Of a stretch of DNA of 64,000 nt, positions 1 through 8,885 are shown one piece after another. The notes beneath the pieces were generated by a model. That model was not told the origin of the DNA. It saw only the letters and a program-made list of their open reading frames with translations, and searched no databases. A program made the translations under genes and the position numbers. The stretch's first letter is position 1. Each line of letters begins with the position of its first letter. The stretch comes from Entomortierella parvispora (lineage: Eukaryota; Mortierellomycota; Mortierellomycetes; Mortierellales; Mortierellaceae). The stretch spans positions 738,501-802,500 of the forward strand of contig OY752144.1 in the NCBI GenBank assembly GCA_963573315.1, read 5' to 3'.

Positions 1-164
1 AAAAAAAGACCCTGGCGAACAGGAGCACACACCCTTGCAATATTGAGAACTGAATTTGGCGTCCTCATTACGCCCAATCATTTCACCCTTTGTGTTGTAA
101 AAGAGCAATTGAATAACTCCCCAGTCTGTTCACGTCTGTTTTTTTTGCCGAGGCACAGAGGTAT

Positions 165-559
165 GGGGGTCGTCCCAGATCTGGATGGCAGTCCAAACTC
201 GCTGGACCGGCCTGAATCCTTAGGACTGGTATCACACACCCTGTTTTTAAAAAGCACGTCTGGCCCCGCTGGCACCCCTGGTCACCGCCTGCCCTCATAG
301 CCTCTCTCCACCGACAGAAATAAAAATGCTCGACCAAGCAGGCATCTGCCCCTTGGCTCTAAGTGGCTACCCAGTTGAGGAAGAGCCGCGCGCTGCAGCC
401 AAAAAGCCTGACTCTTGTGCCATCCCCCGAAAGTGTGCCCACAGTCGACCACAGCGGCGGATGGCGGAGCCTGACTGCTGTTTTAATATTTTTTTATTCT
501 TCAGGAGAGCAGGAAGCCCAGTGTCCAGCCTGAGTCTGGCAGACCCAGAACAACCCCCT
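165..559 (+). repeat. 395-bp direct repeat, left copy
   Basis: This stretch matches 8489-8883 base for base by eye, with no gap (constant offset 8324). Its ends are imperfect inverted repeats: it opens GGGGGTCGTCC, and the complement of its far end reads GGGGGTTGTTC. The base triplet before this copy is TAT, and TAT also follows the right copy, whereas the two inner flanks (TTC and CAA) do not match. The pair therefore looks like the long terminal repeats of one 8.7-kb mobile unit. There is no TG...CA border and no gag/pol between the copies, so a classical LTR is unlikely. The short ORF across 326-676 is not convincing as a gene. Confidence 0.85.
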
Positions 560-666
560 TCTAGCCTCTCCAAAAGCTGTTCTCAGAGAAGTCATGTTCC
601 GAAGTTGCGCACGGGCTTTCACTCGATCGATCTCAAAAGCCCCTCTCTTATGACCACATTAAATTC

Positions 667-815
667 TATTGAATAGACATGACACCAGTGCACCAGTGGC
701 ACCACCTAAAACTCATAAGTTGCGTAAAAAAAAAACCGAGATTAGACGACTATGATATTTTTTCCGCGCCTCTGGAGTTTTTAGTGGTGCCATTGGTGCA
801 CTGGTGCCACTGCTG
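667..815 (+). repeat. Left terminal inverted repeat with internal palindrome
   Basis: Starts TATTGAATAGACATGACACC. Its first arm (681-714) pairs with a second arm (775-811), so the TIR can fold into a hairpin of roughly 34 bp. Both arms contain iterated CACCAGTG/CACTGGTG octamers, reminiscent of replication-initiator iterons. The reverse complement lies at 5827-5973 with a handful of mismatches and a different A-run length. Confidence 0.8.
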
Positions 816-938
816 CCACCCAACCATTTTTGAGAATAAGTTATCAAGTTTTTCAATGGGGGGGGGGGGGAGTTTGTTATTTGTATGTTACAGGTCGGCT
901 AGAAGTACACAATGGTCTCTGGTGCTCTTTATAAAAGG

Positions 939-2593
939 CTACAAGCGCAGCATCTTGCTTGCAGACTGCTCAGCTGCAGTGAACTTCTGCTTTTTGGTTC
1001 TGAGCTCGCGTGCTGGGATCTCAGAGTGCATCTTCCTCATGAGCCACACAATCTGCCCCAGTACAGCCTTGGCCTCGGCTTTCCAAGTGTCGCCGTTGTA
1101 GTTCACGATGTCCTTCAGCTTCGATATCTTGAACTTGGGGCGGTCTCCTGAGTCTTGCGATGGATCGATAGTGCACTCCACAAAGAACCAGTTGACGGCA
1201 TCGGTGACAATGCCATACGCTCGCATGGGAACAGAGCTGTCCTCTTCCCGCTCTTCTTCTCCGTCGTCGTCACAGCTGCGCTTGCGCTTTCTCACTGTCA
1301 GCGAGGACTCCAGTTGCACTATGTTCTGCGCCAACCCCTTGCCATAGTCCTGGTACTTGACCTCTGTGACGCCCAGTACGTGTCGAGTGCCGTCGCTAGC
1401 AAGCGCCTCGATCGCGTAATCCACTTTCCCGTGCCCATGCCTGCCTCTGAGTTTTCTCTCAGGCGCCAGTGTCAGCGCACCATCAAAAATCCGGACAGCC
1501 TGCGTGAGGTACGAGCACACATAGGCGGAGCATGTGGCTTCGTTAGATAAGGTGTCTGAAGGGATTGCCAGTATCCTATCCTCGAGCTCTTCCTCAAGCC
1601 TCCGCAGCGATTTTTTGTGTGCATCGGACTCCAGCGGCTCTGTTGCGATGCCAGTGAAAGGCGGTAAATCCCCGATCTGAGGAGGATCCATGTTCGTTAA
1701 GTCGTACAGGCGGTTGACTTCGCTGAGCGTGAAGTCGGTGTACTTCTTGGTCGGTGTCTCCAGTGCCACTGTCAGCGTCCTTGTGTTCGTCTTTGAGTAC
1801 TGCTTGATGATGTTCCTGAACCGCGTGTCGTCCCCAGGGCGCTCTGTCCCTCCGCCTTCATGCTGAGCAGTCCCGCGAGCGTGAATGATGGCCACCACAG
1901 CATCGCCGTCCTCTCTCTCAGGATATTCTGTATAAATGGCTTTCTCCAGCTCTTTTATAGACGTCGTCTCCATGTCTGTCGTCCACGAGAAGCACTCGCT
2001 GCGGTTCGGCCGCAGGATAACATTCAGCACGACGATACTCTTGCCGCCACGCAGGTCCTCAAGCTCCACCAGCATTTTCTCCATCTTCGCCTCCAGCTCG
2101 AGCGTCTGTGGCGTGCTTTGTGGCTATTGTTTTAGAAGACTGGAATTAGTAAGCCATGCACGGGCCATGTAGCTAGAATGCAGATCTCTTCTTAGAGAGC
2201 TACTCTGCATCCTAGCTACCGGCTAAACTCGACTCCCGGGAAAACCTGGGGACGTACCTTTGGTCGCTCGACGATGATATATGTGCTGTCGTCAAGACTC
2301 TCGGGGAACAGCTTGGAAAGGCTTGTCCTTGGGTTGTCAAGCTGCGTCTTGTCGTCGAGAGTGCTGTGAGTAATGACTCTCTTGGTCCCTGTATTCTCGT
2401 CCACAGTGGGGACAGTAGCTTTCCAGAGCACCAGGTCATTGGCAGTGATATTGTCGAACGCAGGTGCCTGCTTAGTCTTGATGGCATCCTTGAGTGCGCC
2501 AACCGTTTTACTCGACGCCACTTCGACGGGGAATGCTGTTGATAGAAGCTCACCACTGATGAGACAGAAGAGTGTGAGTGTGTCTGCCGCCAT
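939..2593 (-). CDS. Crinkler (CRN)-type effector with PD-(D/E)XK nuclease-like C-terminus
   Basis: Two exons: 2258-2593 and 939-2123 (GT-AG intron 2124-2257), 506 residues. Exon 1 begins MAADTLTLFCLISGE and gives a ubiquitin-like Crinkler header of about 110 residues, with the recurring FPVE...TVGALKDAIK and DLVLWKATVP patterns. The C-terminal part reads KVDYAIEA...LGVTEVKYQ...AQNIVQ, the D...ExK...Q layout of restriction-endonuclease-fold nucleases (D347, E366, K368, Q378). Crinklers are known from oomycetes and fungi as secreted or nucleus-acting effectors, some with nuclease domains; no signal peptide is seen here. Two ATGs lie upstream in the same frame (MTVSG... and MGSLL...), but homology begins at MAAD. 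It is divergent from the primase gene inside the same TIR-bounded element, so it may be cargo or may help the element. Confidence 0.85.
2169..2219. repeat. Intronic hairpin in the Crinkler gene
   Basis: GTAGCTAGAATGCAGA (2169-2184) pairs with TCTGCATCCTAGCTAC (2204-2219) at 15 of 16 positions. The intervening bases add a further TCTCT/AGAGA stem with a TCTT loop. The structure fills much of the 134-bp intron. Confidence 0.75.
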
Positions 2594-2947
2594 GGAGGAG
2601 TGTTGTGGAGGAAGAGCGGAGTGTGTGAATGGAGGAATGGAAGGTGGTGTGAATGGTAAAAGAGATCCCATTTTCGTTTGTTGATGATGGTGACGCGCAC
2701 CAGAAACAGTCACGGAAAGTCATGTGACTGAGCATTGCCGCATGCACGTACTAAGCGCAGTCCTTTGACCAATTTCCCATGATCTCCGCGCTGCTTGCAC
2801 ACCTATTTTCTGCTTCGCTCACTGCACCGCACCCCACGTCTGCCCGCCTCCAAAACTGAAGAACTGCCGAGCCTTTTTAAATACCATCAAACACCTACCA
2901 GCTCTCCCCAATACCCTTCCATCGCTTACAACGTAACAGGCCGTACT

Positions 2948-5788
2948 ATGACTGCGGTTGTAACCTTTCCATGCAGGGAAGACAAAAGGCCCAAAATTTC
3001 GGCGTGGCAGGAACTCACGGAGTCTAGGCCGCACGCAAAGGGGCAGCACTATGGGATCTTGTGCGGGAAGGCCAGCAACCTCACTGTTATCGACCTCGAC
3101 CTCATCAAGGATAAGGAATGCCCTGAGGAGTACATGTGCGGTGTCGCAGCATGGGAGATGCTGAAGGAGTACTTGGTCGATGAGAGCAAGATCCCGACGG
3201 TACGGACCAAGAACGGCGGCTTGCACCTGTATTTTCGCTATTGCGAAGAGCTGAAGTCGGGGATCCAGCGTGTCAATGGTGCGTTTTTCGGGTGCCCAGG
3301 AAAAAAAATCAAGATCGATGTGCTGTCTGGCGGGAAATACGTGATTGGACCGGAGTCGCCGGGGTACAAGCTGATTTCAGGAGAGGAGAGCTTCGAAGAC
3401 CCACCAGAGCTGCCGTTGGAGATCGTCAAGCTCCTCACGCCCGTGGCTGTAAAGAAAGAGAAAGCAGTCAAGCAGCTTGCCGTAGCCAAGGCAGGTCATG
3501 ATGATGTGGATACTGCTGCAGGACCCGTCTCCTTCCAGCTGCTCAAGAGCGTTGTCGCAGGCATCCCACATCGCCATGCTGATGATCGCGCAGTCTGGCT
3601 CAAAGTCGTCTGGGCAATTGCCGAAACAGCAAGCATGAATGGATATGACGCTCTCGAGATCGCTGACACCTTCTCGAGGAGATCTGATAAGTACAAGAAC
3701 CACGCTGAGATACAGGAGGTGTACAGTCAGAACAACGGGTCTGTGAAATTCGGCACTCTGCAGCACCTTTCAGAGCATAAGCCAGGAGAGGTCGAGGAGG
3801 ACCTGGAAGCGGTGAACACCGGGATACTTGTGGAGGACCTTAGTGAGATCGAGCAGCTGAAACATGCCACAAGCGTGACGCGGATCGTCGAGAACAAGGA
3901 CGTCAAGGTCATCTCGCTGGCACTGGACAACGGCAGCGACAAGGAGATCATCGTATACAAGAGCAGCCTGGTTGTGGTTGAGAACAACGAGTTCATCGGC
4001 TACATCCGCGACATGGTGTCGTTGACCAAAGAGGACCTATCTGTCGTGCACTCACAGTTCGGCGACGATGTGCCCACCAGCTGCTTGCTCAAGGACAAGG
4101 ACACGATCGAGTTTGTGTGCAGGACCAAGCAGGGCGGCGAGCATAGCATCCGTGTAAAGAACCCATGGAACTCCAAAATATACCTGACCAAGCACTCGAA
4201 TGGCAAGCAGGTCGGCAGCCTCGTCAAATCAAAGAAGCAGCTGGAGATCGTCCTCGGTGCACTTGAAAATGGCTGTCGCTCTCTGCTGAAGGAGAGATAC
4301 AACATCACGATCTACAACAACGGCGGTGACGTGATCAACAACTACGGCAAGGACCAGGACCGGGAGATCGACCGAACAGAGTTTGCCCTGATTCAGGCGC
4401 TCTTGGCTGGGAAGCCAGGTATCGTGGATGTCTTCAAGTTCTGCGACAACGGGAAGGCCAACAATTTCGACGGGCTGTTTGTGTGCAGCTCGGTGTCTGG
4501 CGTATGGAAAAAGACACACAACGCGCTCGTGGAACGCATGCTGCAGGCTCGGCTTAAGAAGCATGTGGTCGGGCTGACCGAGAGCGAGACGAGGATGATC
4601 GAGAGCCACGCGAACATCCAGGCGCTCCGCAAGATGTTCGTGAAAGAGGTCTACGACGAGGAGTTTGAGGGAAAGATCGACGAGAACCTCGGCATCTTCG
4701 CGCTCCAGAACGGCTCTTTCGACCTTGAGCTAAAGGCGCTGCGCCGCACGCAGCCACAGGATTACGCGCTTACCTGTGCAGGGTGGAAGTACAGCAGGGA
4801 GCTCTCGGAGAAGCACATGGACGAGGTCGTGGGGTTTTTCAGGAAGATTCTGCCCGTCCCAGAAGAGCGCGACATCGTCCTGACCTTCATGGCATCGCTG
4901 CTGCACGGACACCGCATCGACAAGAAGTTCCTGGTCTTGACCGACAAGCGAAGTGGCAACAACGGCAAGTCGACACTGCTGGCGCTGCTGCGCGTGTTCT
5001 TCGGGGACTATCTCAAGAGCAGCACCAAGTTCTTCTGCAAGGGGCATTTCGACAAGGACAAGGACTCGCACGACGCAGGGATGGAGCCGATGAAGGGAAA
5101 ACGTGTCGTGCTGGCAGACGAGCTCAAGAAATCAATGCGGCTCGACGACGCGCTGATCAAGAACCTTGCAGGCGGCCACTACGTGGTCGAGGGGCGGCGC
5201 ATTGGCGTGAACGACCAGTTCCGGTTTACATGGCAGGCCGGGATCATCATGGTGTTCAACGAAGGCGACTGCCCGAAATTCGACCCAACCGACACTGCAT
5301 TCATGGAGCGCATGCTGGTCTGTCCGATGCGAAGCAAGTTCGTCGTGTGTGAGGAGGACGACGAGGACAGCTACACCTTCAGGATCGATCGGGCAATCCA
5401 CGACAACTTCGATAACTGGCGCAGCGCCTTGCTGGATTATCTGGCGGTCTTCTGCCATAAAGAGGGCCTTGGAGGCAAAAGCATCCCGCCTGCGATGGCT
5501 GAATGGAAGGACGAGATTGTGACCAACAACAACGATGTGGGCGAATGGATTACTGAGCACACCGAAGCTGGGAATCCTGGCGAGTTCGTATCGATCAACG
5601 AGCTCCGCGAGATGTACGTGTTGTCCGTCGGCTACAGCAACAAAATGTCGAGCAGGGAATTCAACTCCGCGGCCAAAGCCTTGTTCGTGGGCAAAGGTTA
5701 CCACACGAAGGACTCGCACAATTATCGTGAGGGAGGAGAGAGGAAGCATGCAAGAAACGTGGTTTTGGGAATAAAGATGAAAGTTTGA
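2948..5788 (+). CDS. Primase-polymerase (AEP) / SF3 helicase replication protein
   Basis: A single 946-residue ORF; the first ATG of the frame is at 2948. The N-terminus has the three prim-pol motifs: TVIDLDLI (D49, D51), GGLHLYFRY (H93) and KIDVLSGGKYVIGPES (D124). Residues ~190-275 resemble a PriCT-2 domain. The C-terminal third is a superfamily 3 helicase of the D5/P4 type: Walker A GNNGKS (K674), Walker B VVLADE (D724/E725) and motif C FNEGD (N771). A winged-helix-like tail follows. This order is typical of replication proteins of viruses, virophages and plasmids and is not that of a fungal nuclear primase. Expected role: prime and unwind DNA of the element itself. It has no introns and shares a 354-bp divergent promoter region with the Crinkler gene. 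Confidence 0.88.
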   Translation: MTAVVTFPCREDKRPKISAWQELTESRPHAKGQHYGILCGKASNLTVIDLDLIKDKECPEEYMCGVAAWEMLKEYLVDESKIPTVRTKNGGLHLYFRYCEELKSGIQRVNGAFFGCPGKKIKIDVLSGGKYVIGPESPGYKLISGEESFEDPPELPLEIVKLLTPVAVKKEKAVKQLAVAKAGHDDVDTAAGPVSFQLLKSVVAGIPHRHADDRAVWLKVVWAIAETASMNGYDALEIADTFSRRSDKYKNHAEIQEVYSQNNGSVKFGTLQHLSEHKPGEVEEDLEAVNTGILVEDLSEIEQLKHATSVTRIVENKDVKVISLALDNGSDKEIIVYKSSLVVVENNEFIGYIRDMVSLTKEDLSVVHSQFGDDVPTSCLLKDKDTIEFVCRTKQGGEHSIRVKNPWNSKIYLTKHSNGKQVGSLVKSKKQLEIVLGALENGCRSLLKERYNITIYNNGGDVINNYGKDQDREIDRTEFALIQALLAGKPGIVDVFKFCDNGKANNFDGLFVCSSVSGVWKKTHNALVERMLQARLKKHVVGLTESETRMIESHANIQALRKMFVKEVYDEEFEGKIDENLGIFALQNGSFDLELKALRRTQPQDYALTCAGWKYSRELSEKHMDEVVGFFRKILPVPEERDIVLTFMASLLHGHRIDKKFLVLTDKRSGNNGKSTLLALLRVFFGDYLKSSTKFFCKGHFDKDKDSHDAGMEPMKGKRVVLADELKKSMRLDDALIKNLAGGHYVVEGRRIGVNDQFRFTWQAGIIMVFNEGDCPKFDPTDTAFMERMLVCPMRSKFVVCEEDDEDSYTFRIDRAIHDNFDNWRSALLDYLAVFCHKEGLGGKSIPPAMAEWKDEIVTNNNDVGEWITEHTEAGNPGEFVSINELREMYVLSVGYSNKMSSREFNSAAKALFVGKGYHTKDSHNYREGGERKHARNVVLGIKMKV

Positions 5789-5826
5789 TTACACCTGTCT
5801 CATGAAGAGTAGGTTTTTTAAAACAA

Positions 5827-5973
5827 CAGCAGTGGCACCAGTGCACCAATGGCACCACTAAAAACTCCAGACGTGCGTAAAAAAACCATAGTCAGCTCTT
5901 TTTTTTTTTTTTTTTTGCAACTTGTGAGTTATTAGTGGTGCCACTGGTTCACTGGTGTCATGTCTATTCAATA
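5827..5973 (-). repeat. Right terminal inverted repeat with internal palindrome
   Basis: Reverse complement of the left TIR, ending GGTGTCATGTCTATTCAATA. It shows the same two-arm palindromic design: CAGTGGCACCAGTGCACCAA on one side and TGGTGCCACTGGTTCACTGG on the other. An 18-base T run sits in the loop. Confidence 0.8.
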
Positions 5974-6158
5974 TAAAAAATCTGGATGCATTTGCTGAAA
6001 ACGCAATCACAATCTCATCGTTATCGCATCTCAACTTCGCCATCTACTTCGCCATGCTGCAGCGGACTTAAAAGCTGCATGGAAGCCTCCATTCGCCATT
6101 TTTTTTGTTTCTCCATTCCTCATTCACCGCCCTCCCCACTTCCCACCCACACTGAACC

Positions 6159-6871
6159 ATGACCACCAGTAAGTTCCTCCACGCCTTCTGGAAGCCTTTT
6201 TATAAAGAGCCCACTAACACAGCGTCTAAATTGCCATAGGCAAGCCACAGGACAGTAAGCCTAAAAACACCGCCACCCGTTCGACGAAGGAGCCTAGCGA
6301 GGCTGCACTGGAGGCTCTGGCAGCAGGAGTGGAGGCTGTCACGCTCGAACTCAGGAACATGAAGGACATCCGTACGAGACTGGACGAGAAAGAGCTTGAG
6401 CTACAGAACATCAAGGATGCTCTTGCTGCGAGTGCGGCTGCTCTTGCTGCGAGTGAAGCTGCTCTTGCTGAGAGTGAGGCTGCACGGCGCGCTGCCAACC
6501 CTGAACGCGTTCTCCTCCCTGAGCATCTGGGTAAGCAGGAGGTTTTCGTGGTGCTGAGATTCCGAAATCCTCAGCCATTACCTGATGGTGCCTATCGCCT
6601 CTTCACCCTGCAACGGGAGGCTGTTAGGAGCACGCTGAACAAGTTCATTGCTGACAATCCCAGCTTGGACGCTGTGGAGATGGATGAGCTGCGTCTCGAT
6701 CCCTCCCCCAGGGGTGAGTACGTGTACCAGTACATGAGGGACGACAAGGAGGCTCCGATTGAGTTCAGTCGCCGCATCTTCCACAACTTCGTCATCAAGG
6801 AGGACTACACAGAGAACAAGATGAAGGACTACATCCTCAGCGTCCTCAGCACACACACACGAGAGGATTAA
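6159..6871 (+). CDS. Coiled-coil protein of the mobile element, function unknown
   Basis: Two exons: 6159-6168 and 6240-6871 (intron GTAAGT...ATAG), 213 residues beginning MTTSKPQDSK. Residues ~30-110 form a coiled coil, including three near-identical heptads of the type AALAASE (21-bp DNA repeats at about 6418-6480). The C-terminal ~115 residues (from RVLLPEHLGKQEVFVVLRF) look like a compact folded domain I do not recognise. The gene ends 173 bp before the DDE transposase start. Harbinger elements usually carry a second protein that helps bind DNA; this gene sits where such a helper would, but no Myb-like motif is visible, so that role is only a guess. Confidence 0.65.
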
Positions 6872-7044
6872 GGCGGTTTCGAATCGAGATTCGGCTGTAC
6901 GAGATGCAGGAAATAAACTTGTACAGTACTGCAGTAGTATTCCCACCCTCCCAGCTGCAACAGAGCCTCTTGGGGTTTCCAGAGGAGCGTGCACTGGTTG
7001 TAAAACTGAGACATCCTCGAGAGCCAGTATCTAACCCACGTATC

Positions 7045-8415
7045 ATGGCCGAGGCACTTGAGTACGATGCCATCGTGCAGACGCACTGGAAGTTCCTGTA
7101 CAGGGACTGGCCCATTATTGACAGAGTGAAGCATCACCGCACAGAGATTGCCCCCGTGGTCGACATCGACAGCATCAAGACCTTCGTGTTGGATCGCTTG
7201 GGCTACATACCAGTGTTCTTCTTCTTGACCGTGATCTTCGGCACAAGAGCCTACTCTGGGCCGTACAGAAATGTCGAGAAGGGCGTCATGCTGCTCTACG
7301 TGCTCGTGAAGGGGGTCTCTCTGAGCGACATGGCACGGCACATCCCGAAAACCTCCTTCCACACCATCCACAAGGAGTTCTACATGTACAAACCAGCTGT
7401 TCTGAGCAGTCGTCTGACCAAGCTGTTGTCGGAGATGTTCTCGACGCTGAAGTCGCGCCATCTTGCTGCCGAGAGGAACCCTGACCCCTTCAAGAACGTG
7501 ACACTCAACCTGGACGGCCACGACTCTAGGATTACCTACGTGGGCGCCGACAAGCCCAGTCTGTACTCGTATAAGCTGAAGAAATCAGGCTTCCGTGTGC
7601 AGGTGTGCACTGACATGAACAACATGGTGCTGTTCGTGTCTGCGCCTGAGCCATGCCGTGACTACAATGATGGTATCATGCTGCTTCGTCTGGGCCTCCA
7701 GAACAGGATCCACAAGCTGGACTGTGTGGCGCTGGACGGCGGGTACAATCTGTTCATTCGCAAGGTGCTGGACAGCGCAGACGAGCTCCAGTACGAGAAT
7801 TTCTGCTACCCAGTCCGCAAGACGCGTGGAATTGCGCTGACTGACGAGGAGAAGGCCTACAACGACATTTTTGGGAGCTTCCGGTCTCGCATCGAGGGCT
7901 ACTTCGGGGAGATGCAGTCGACGTTCACCAAGTTCAGCCACACAGTCGTGAACAAGGTGGCTGAGAAGGATACGTTTGACATCCAGTACAAGCTGGCATG
8001 CGTGCTGCTGAACATCAAGAGGTTCGTAGCACTCAGGAACATCCCCACCGAGCAGCACCACACTCTGTGGCTCCAAGACAGCTTTGACTACTCCAGCAAG
8101 GTGGAGCAGGAGGCCATGTACACGCTCCCGAGCATCAAAGTCAAGCTGTCGCAGAGCCAGGATTTGCTTGCCACGCGGCAGGCGTTTTTCGACACGACAA
8201 TGTCCGCTCCTACAGGGGCTACCGATGTGGACATGGTACATGAAAACGAAATCAAGGTCGTTGGCCACCGAGGAGATGGTGACGCGAGAGAGTACCATGT
8301 CGTCCAGCCGAGCGTTGGTTTGAGCACGGCGACATGGGTGCCAGTCCACGCTCTCCACACAGTCGCTCACAGGATGGAGATTGTTAAGTACATTCAGTCC
8401 CTGAAGTCGACTTAG
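7045..8415 (+). CDS. DDE (Harbinger/IS5-like) transposase
   Basis: 456 residues from MAEALEYD; an in-frame ATG at 6904 would add 47 unremarkable residues. The catalytic pattern is LNLDGHDSR (D157), CVALDGGYN (D231) and AYNDIFGSFRSRIEGYFGE (E284). The last two match the DDE_Tnp_4 layout, where a D-GY motif is followed by YN...R..E..FG. The ORF is intact with no internal stops, and nothing essential is visibly missing, so it may be active. The enzyme would cut and join element ends in the nucleus. Its 3' end carries a tandem duplication of the last 14 codons. Confidence 0.82.
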   Translation: MAEALEYDAIVQTHWKFLYRDWPIIDRVKHHRTEIAPVVDIDSIKTFVLDRLGYIPVFFFLTVIFGTRAYSGPYRNVEKGVMLLYVLVKGVSLSDMARHIPKTSFHTIHKEFYMYKPAVLSSRLTKLLSEMFSTLKSRHLAAERNPDPFKNVTLNLDGHDSRITYVGADKPSLYSYKLKKSGFRVQVCTDMNNMVLFVSAPEPCRDYNDGIMLLRLGLQNRIHKLDCVALDGGYNLFIRKVLDSADELQYENFCYPVRKTRGIALTDEEKAYNDIFGSFRSRIEGYFGEMQSTFTKFSHTVVNKVAEKDTFDIQYKLACVLLNIKRFVALRNIPTEQHHTLWLQDSFDYSSKVEQEAMYTLPSIKVKLSQSQDLLATRQAFFDTTMSAPTGATDVDMVHENEIKVVGHRGDGDAREYHVVQPSVGLSTATWVPVHALHTVAHRMEIVKYIQSLKST

Positions 8416-8469
8416 ATCTGGAACAGGATGGCCATCGTCGAGTACCTGAAGTCCCTGAAGTCGCCTTAG
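8374..8469 (+). repeat. Tandem duplication of the transposase 3' end
   Basis: ATGGAGATTGTTAAGTACAT at 8374 recurs as ATGGCCATCGTCGAGTACCT at 8428 (period 54). Both runs end in CCCTGAAGTCG.CTTAG, so a second, untranslated copy of the stop region follows the real stop. Confidence 0.8.
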
Positions 8470-8488
8470 CTCTAGGTTAGCTCGTCAA

Positions 8489-8883
8489 GGGGGTCGTCCC
8501 AGATCTGGATGGCAGTCCAAACTCGCTGGACCGGCCTGAATCCTTAGGACTGGTATCACACACCCTGTTTTTAAAAAGCACGTCTGGCCCCGCTGGCACC
8601 CCTGGTCACCGCCTGCCCTCATAGCCTCTCTCCACCGACAGAAATAAAAATGCTCGACCAAGCAGGCATCTGCCCCTTGGCTCTAAGTGGCTACCCAGTT
8701 GAGGAAGAGCCGCGCGCTGCAGCCAAAAAGCCTGACTCTTGTGCCATCCCCCGAAAGTGTGCCCACAGTCGACCACAGCGGCGGATGGCGGAGCCTGACT
8801 GCTGTTTTAATATTTTTTTATTCTTCAGGAGAGCAGGAAGCCCAGTGTCCAGCCTGAGTCTGGCAGACCCAGAACAACCCCCT
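8489..8883 (+). repeat. 395-bp direct repeat, right copy
   Basis: Identical to 165-559. The sequence diverges at once on both sides: CTCGTCAA precedes it and ATGCAAC follows it. Perfect identity over 395 bp of non-coding DNA implies either a very recent duplication or sequence homogenisation during transposition or replication. Confidence 0.85.
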
Positions 8884-8885
8884 AT

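Larger units (their letters stand above)
667..5973. mobile_element. TIR-bounded primase-polymerase/SF3-helicase element carrying a Crinkler
   Basis: Two inverted copies of a ~148-bp terminal sequence (667-815 and 5827-5973) enclose 5.3 kb. The interior contains two divergent genes, a Crinkler effector (minus) and an AEP primase/SF3 helicase (plus), which share a 354-bp intergenic region. No transposase or integrase lies between these TIRs. The element either integrates by other means or is mobilised by the adjacent DDE enzyme. No clear target-site duplication is seen outside the TIRs (AAATTC on the left, TAAAAA on the right). Confidence 0.7.
165..8883. mobile_element. Composite DDE/primase mobile element with long direct repeats
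   Basis: The 8.7-kb unit is bounded by identical 395-bp direct repeats. The outer ends form short imperfect inverted repeats (GGGGGTYGTYC) flanked by TAT on both sides (162-164 and 8883-8885). A 3-bp target duplication fits PIF/Harbinger-type DDE transposition, and the unit encodes such a transposase (7045-8415). It also carries a coiled-coil protein gene and an internal TIR-bounded unit (667-5973) with a Crinkler gene and a replication protein gene. It could be one element or a nested insertion; the sequence alone does not decide. A 3-bp match can occur by chance, so the outer border is moderately supported. Confidence 0.6.

Noticed and set aside
326..676. 116-codon ORF starting in the 395-bp repeat
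   Set aside because: It runs out of the repeat into unique sequence, its counterpart at 8650-8895 ends differently, and neither shows a domain.
2795..2947. 51-residue N-terminal extension of the primase
   Set aside because: It begins with a TTG, not ATG, and homology starts after the ATG at 2948.
6904..7044. 47-residue extension of the transposase
   Set aside because: Possible by frame, but the sequence shows no family resemblance; kept only as an alternative start.
165..8883. LTR retrotransposon
   Set aside because: The direct repeats lack TG...CA ends, there is no primer-binding site or polypurine tract that I can see, and the interior codes for no gag, reverse transcriptase or integrase.
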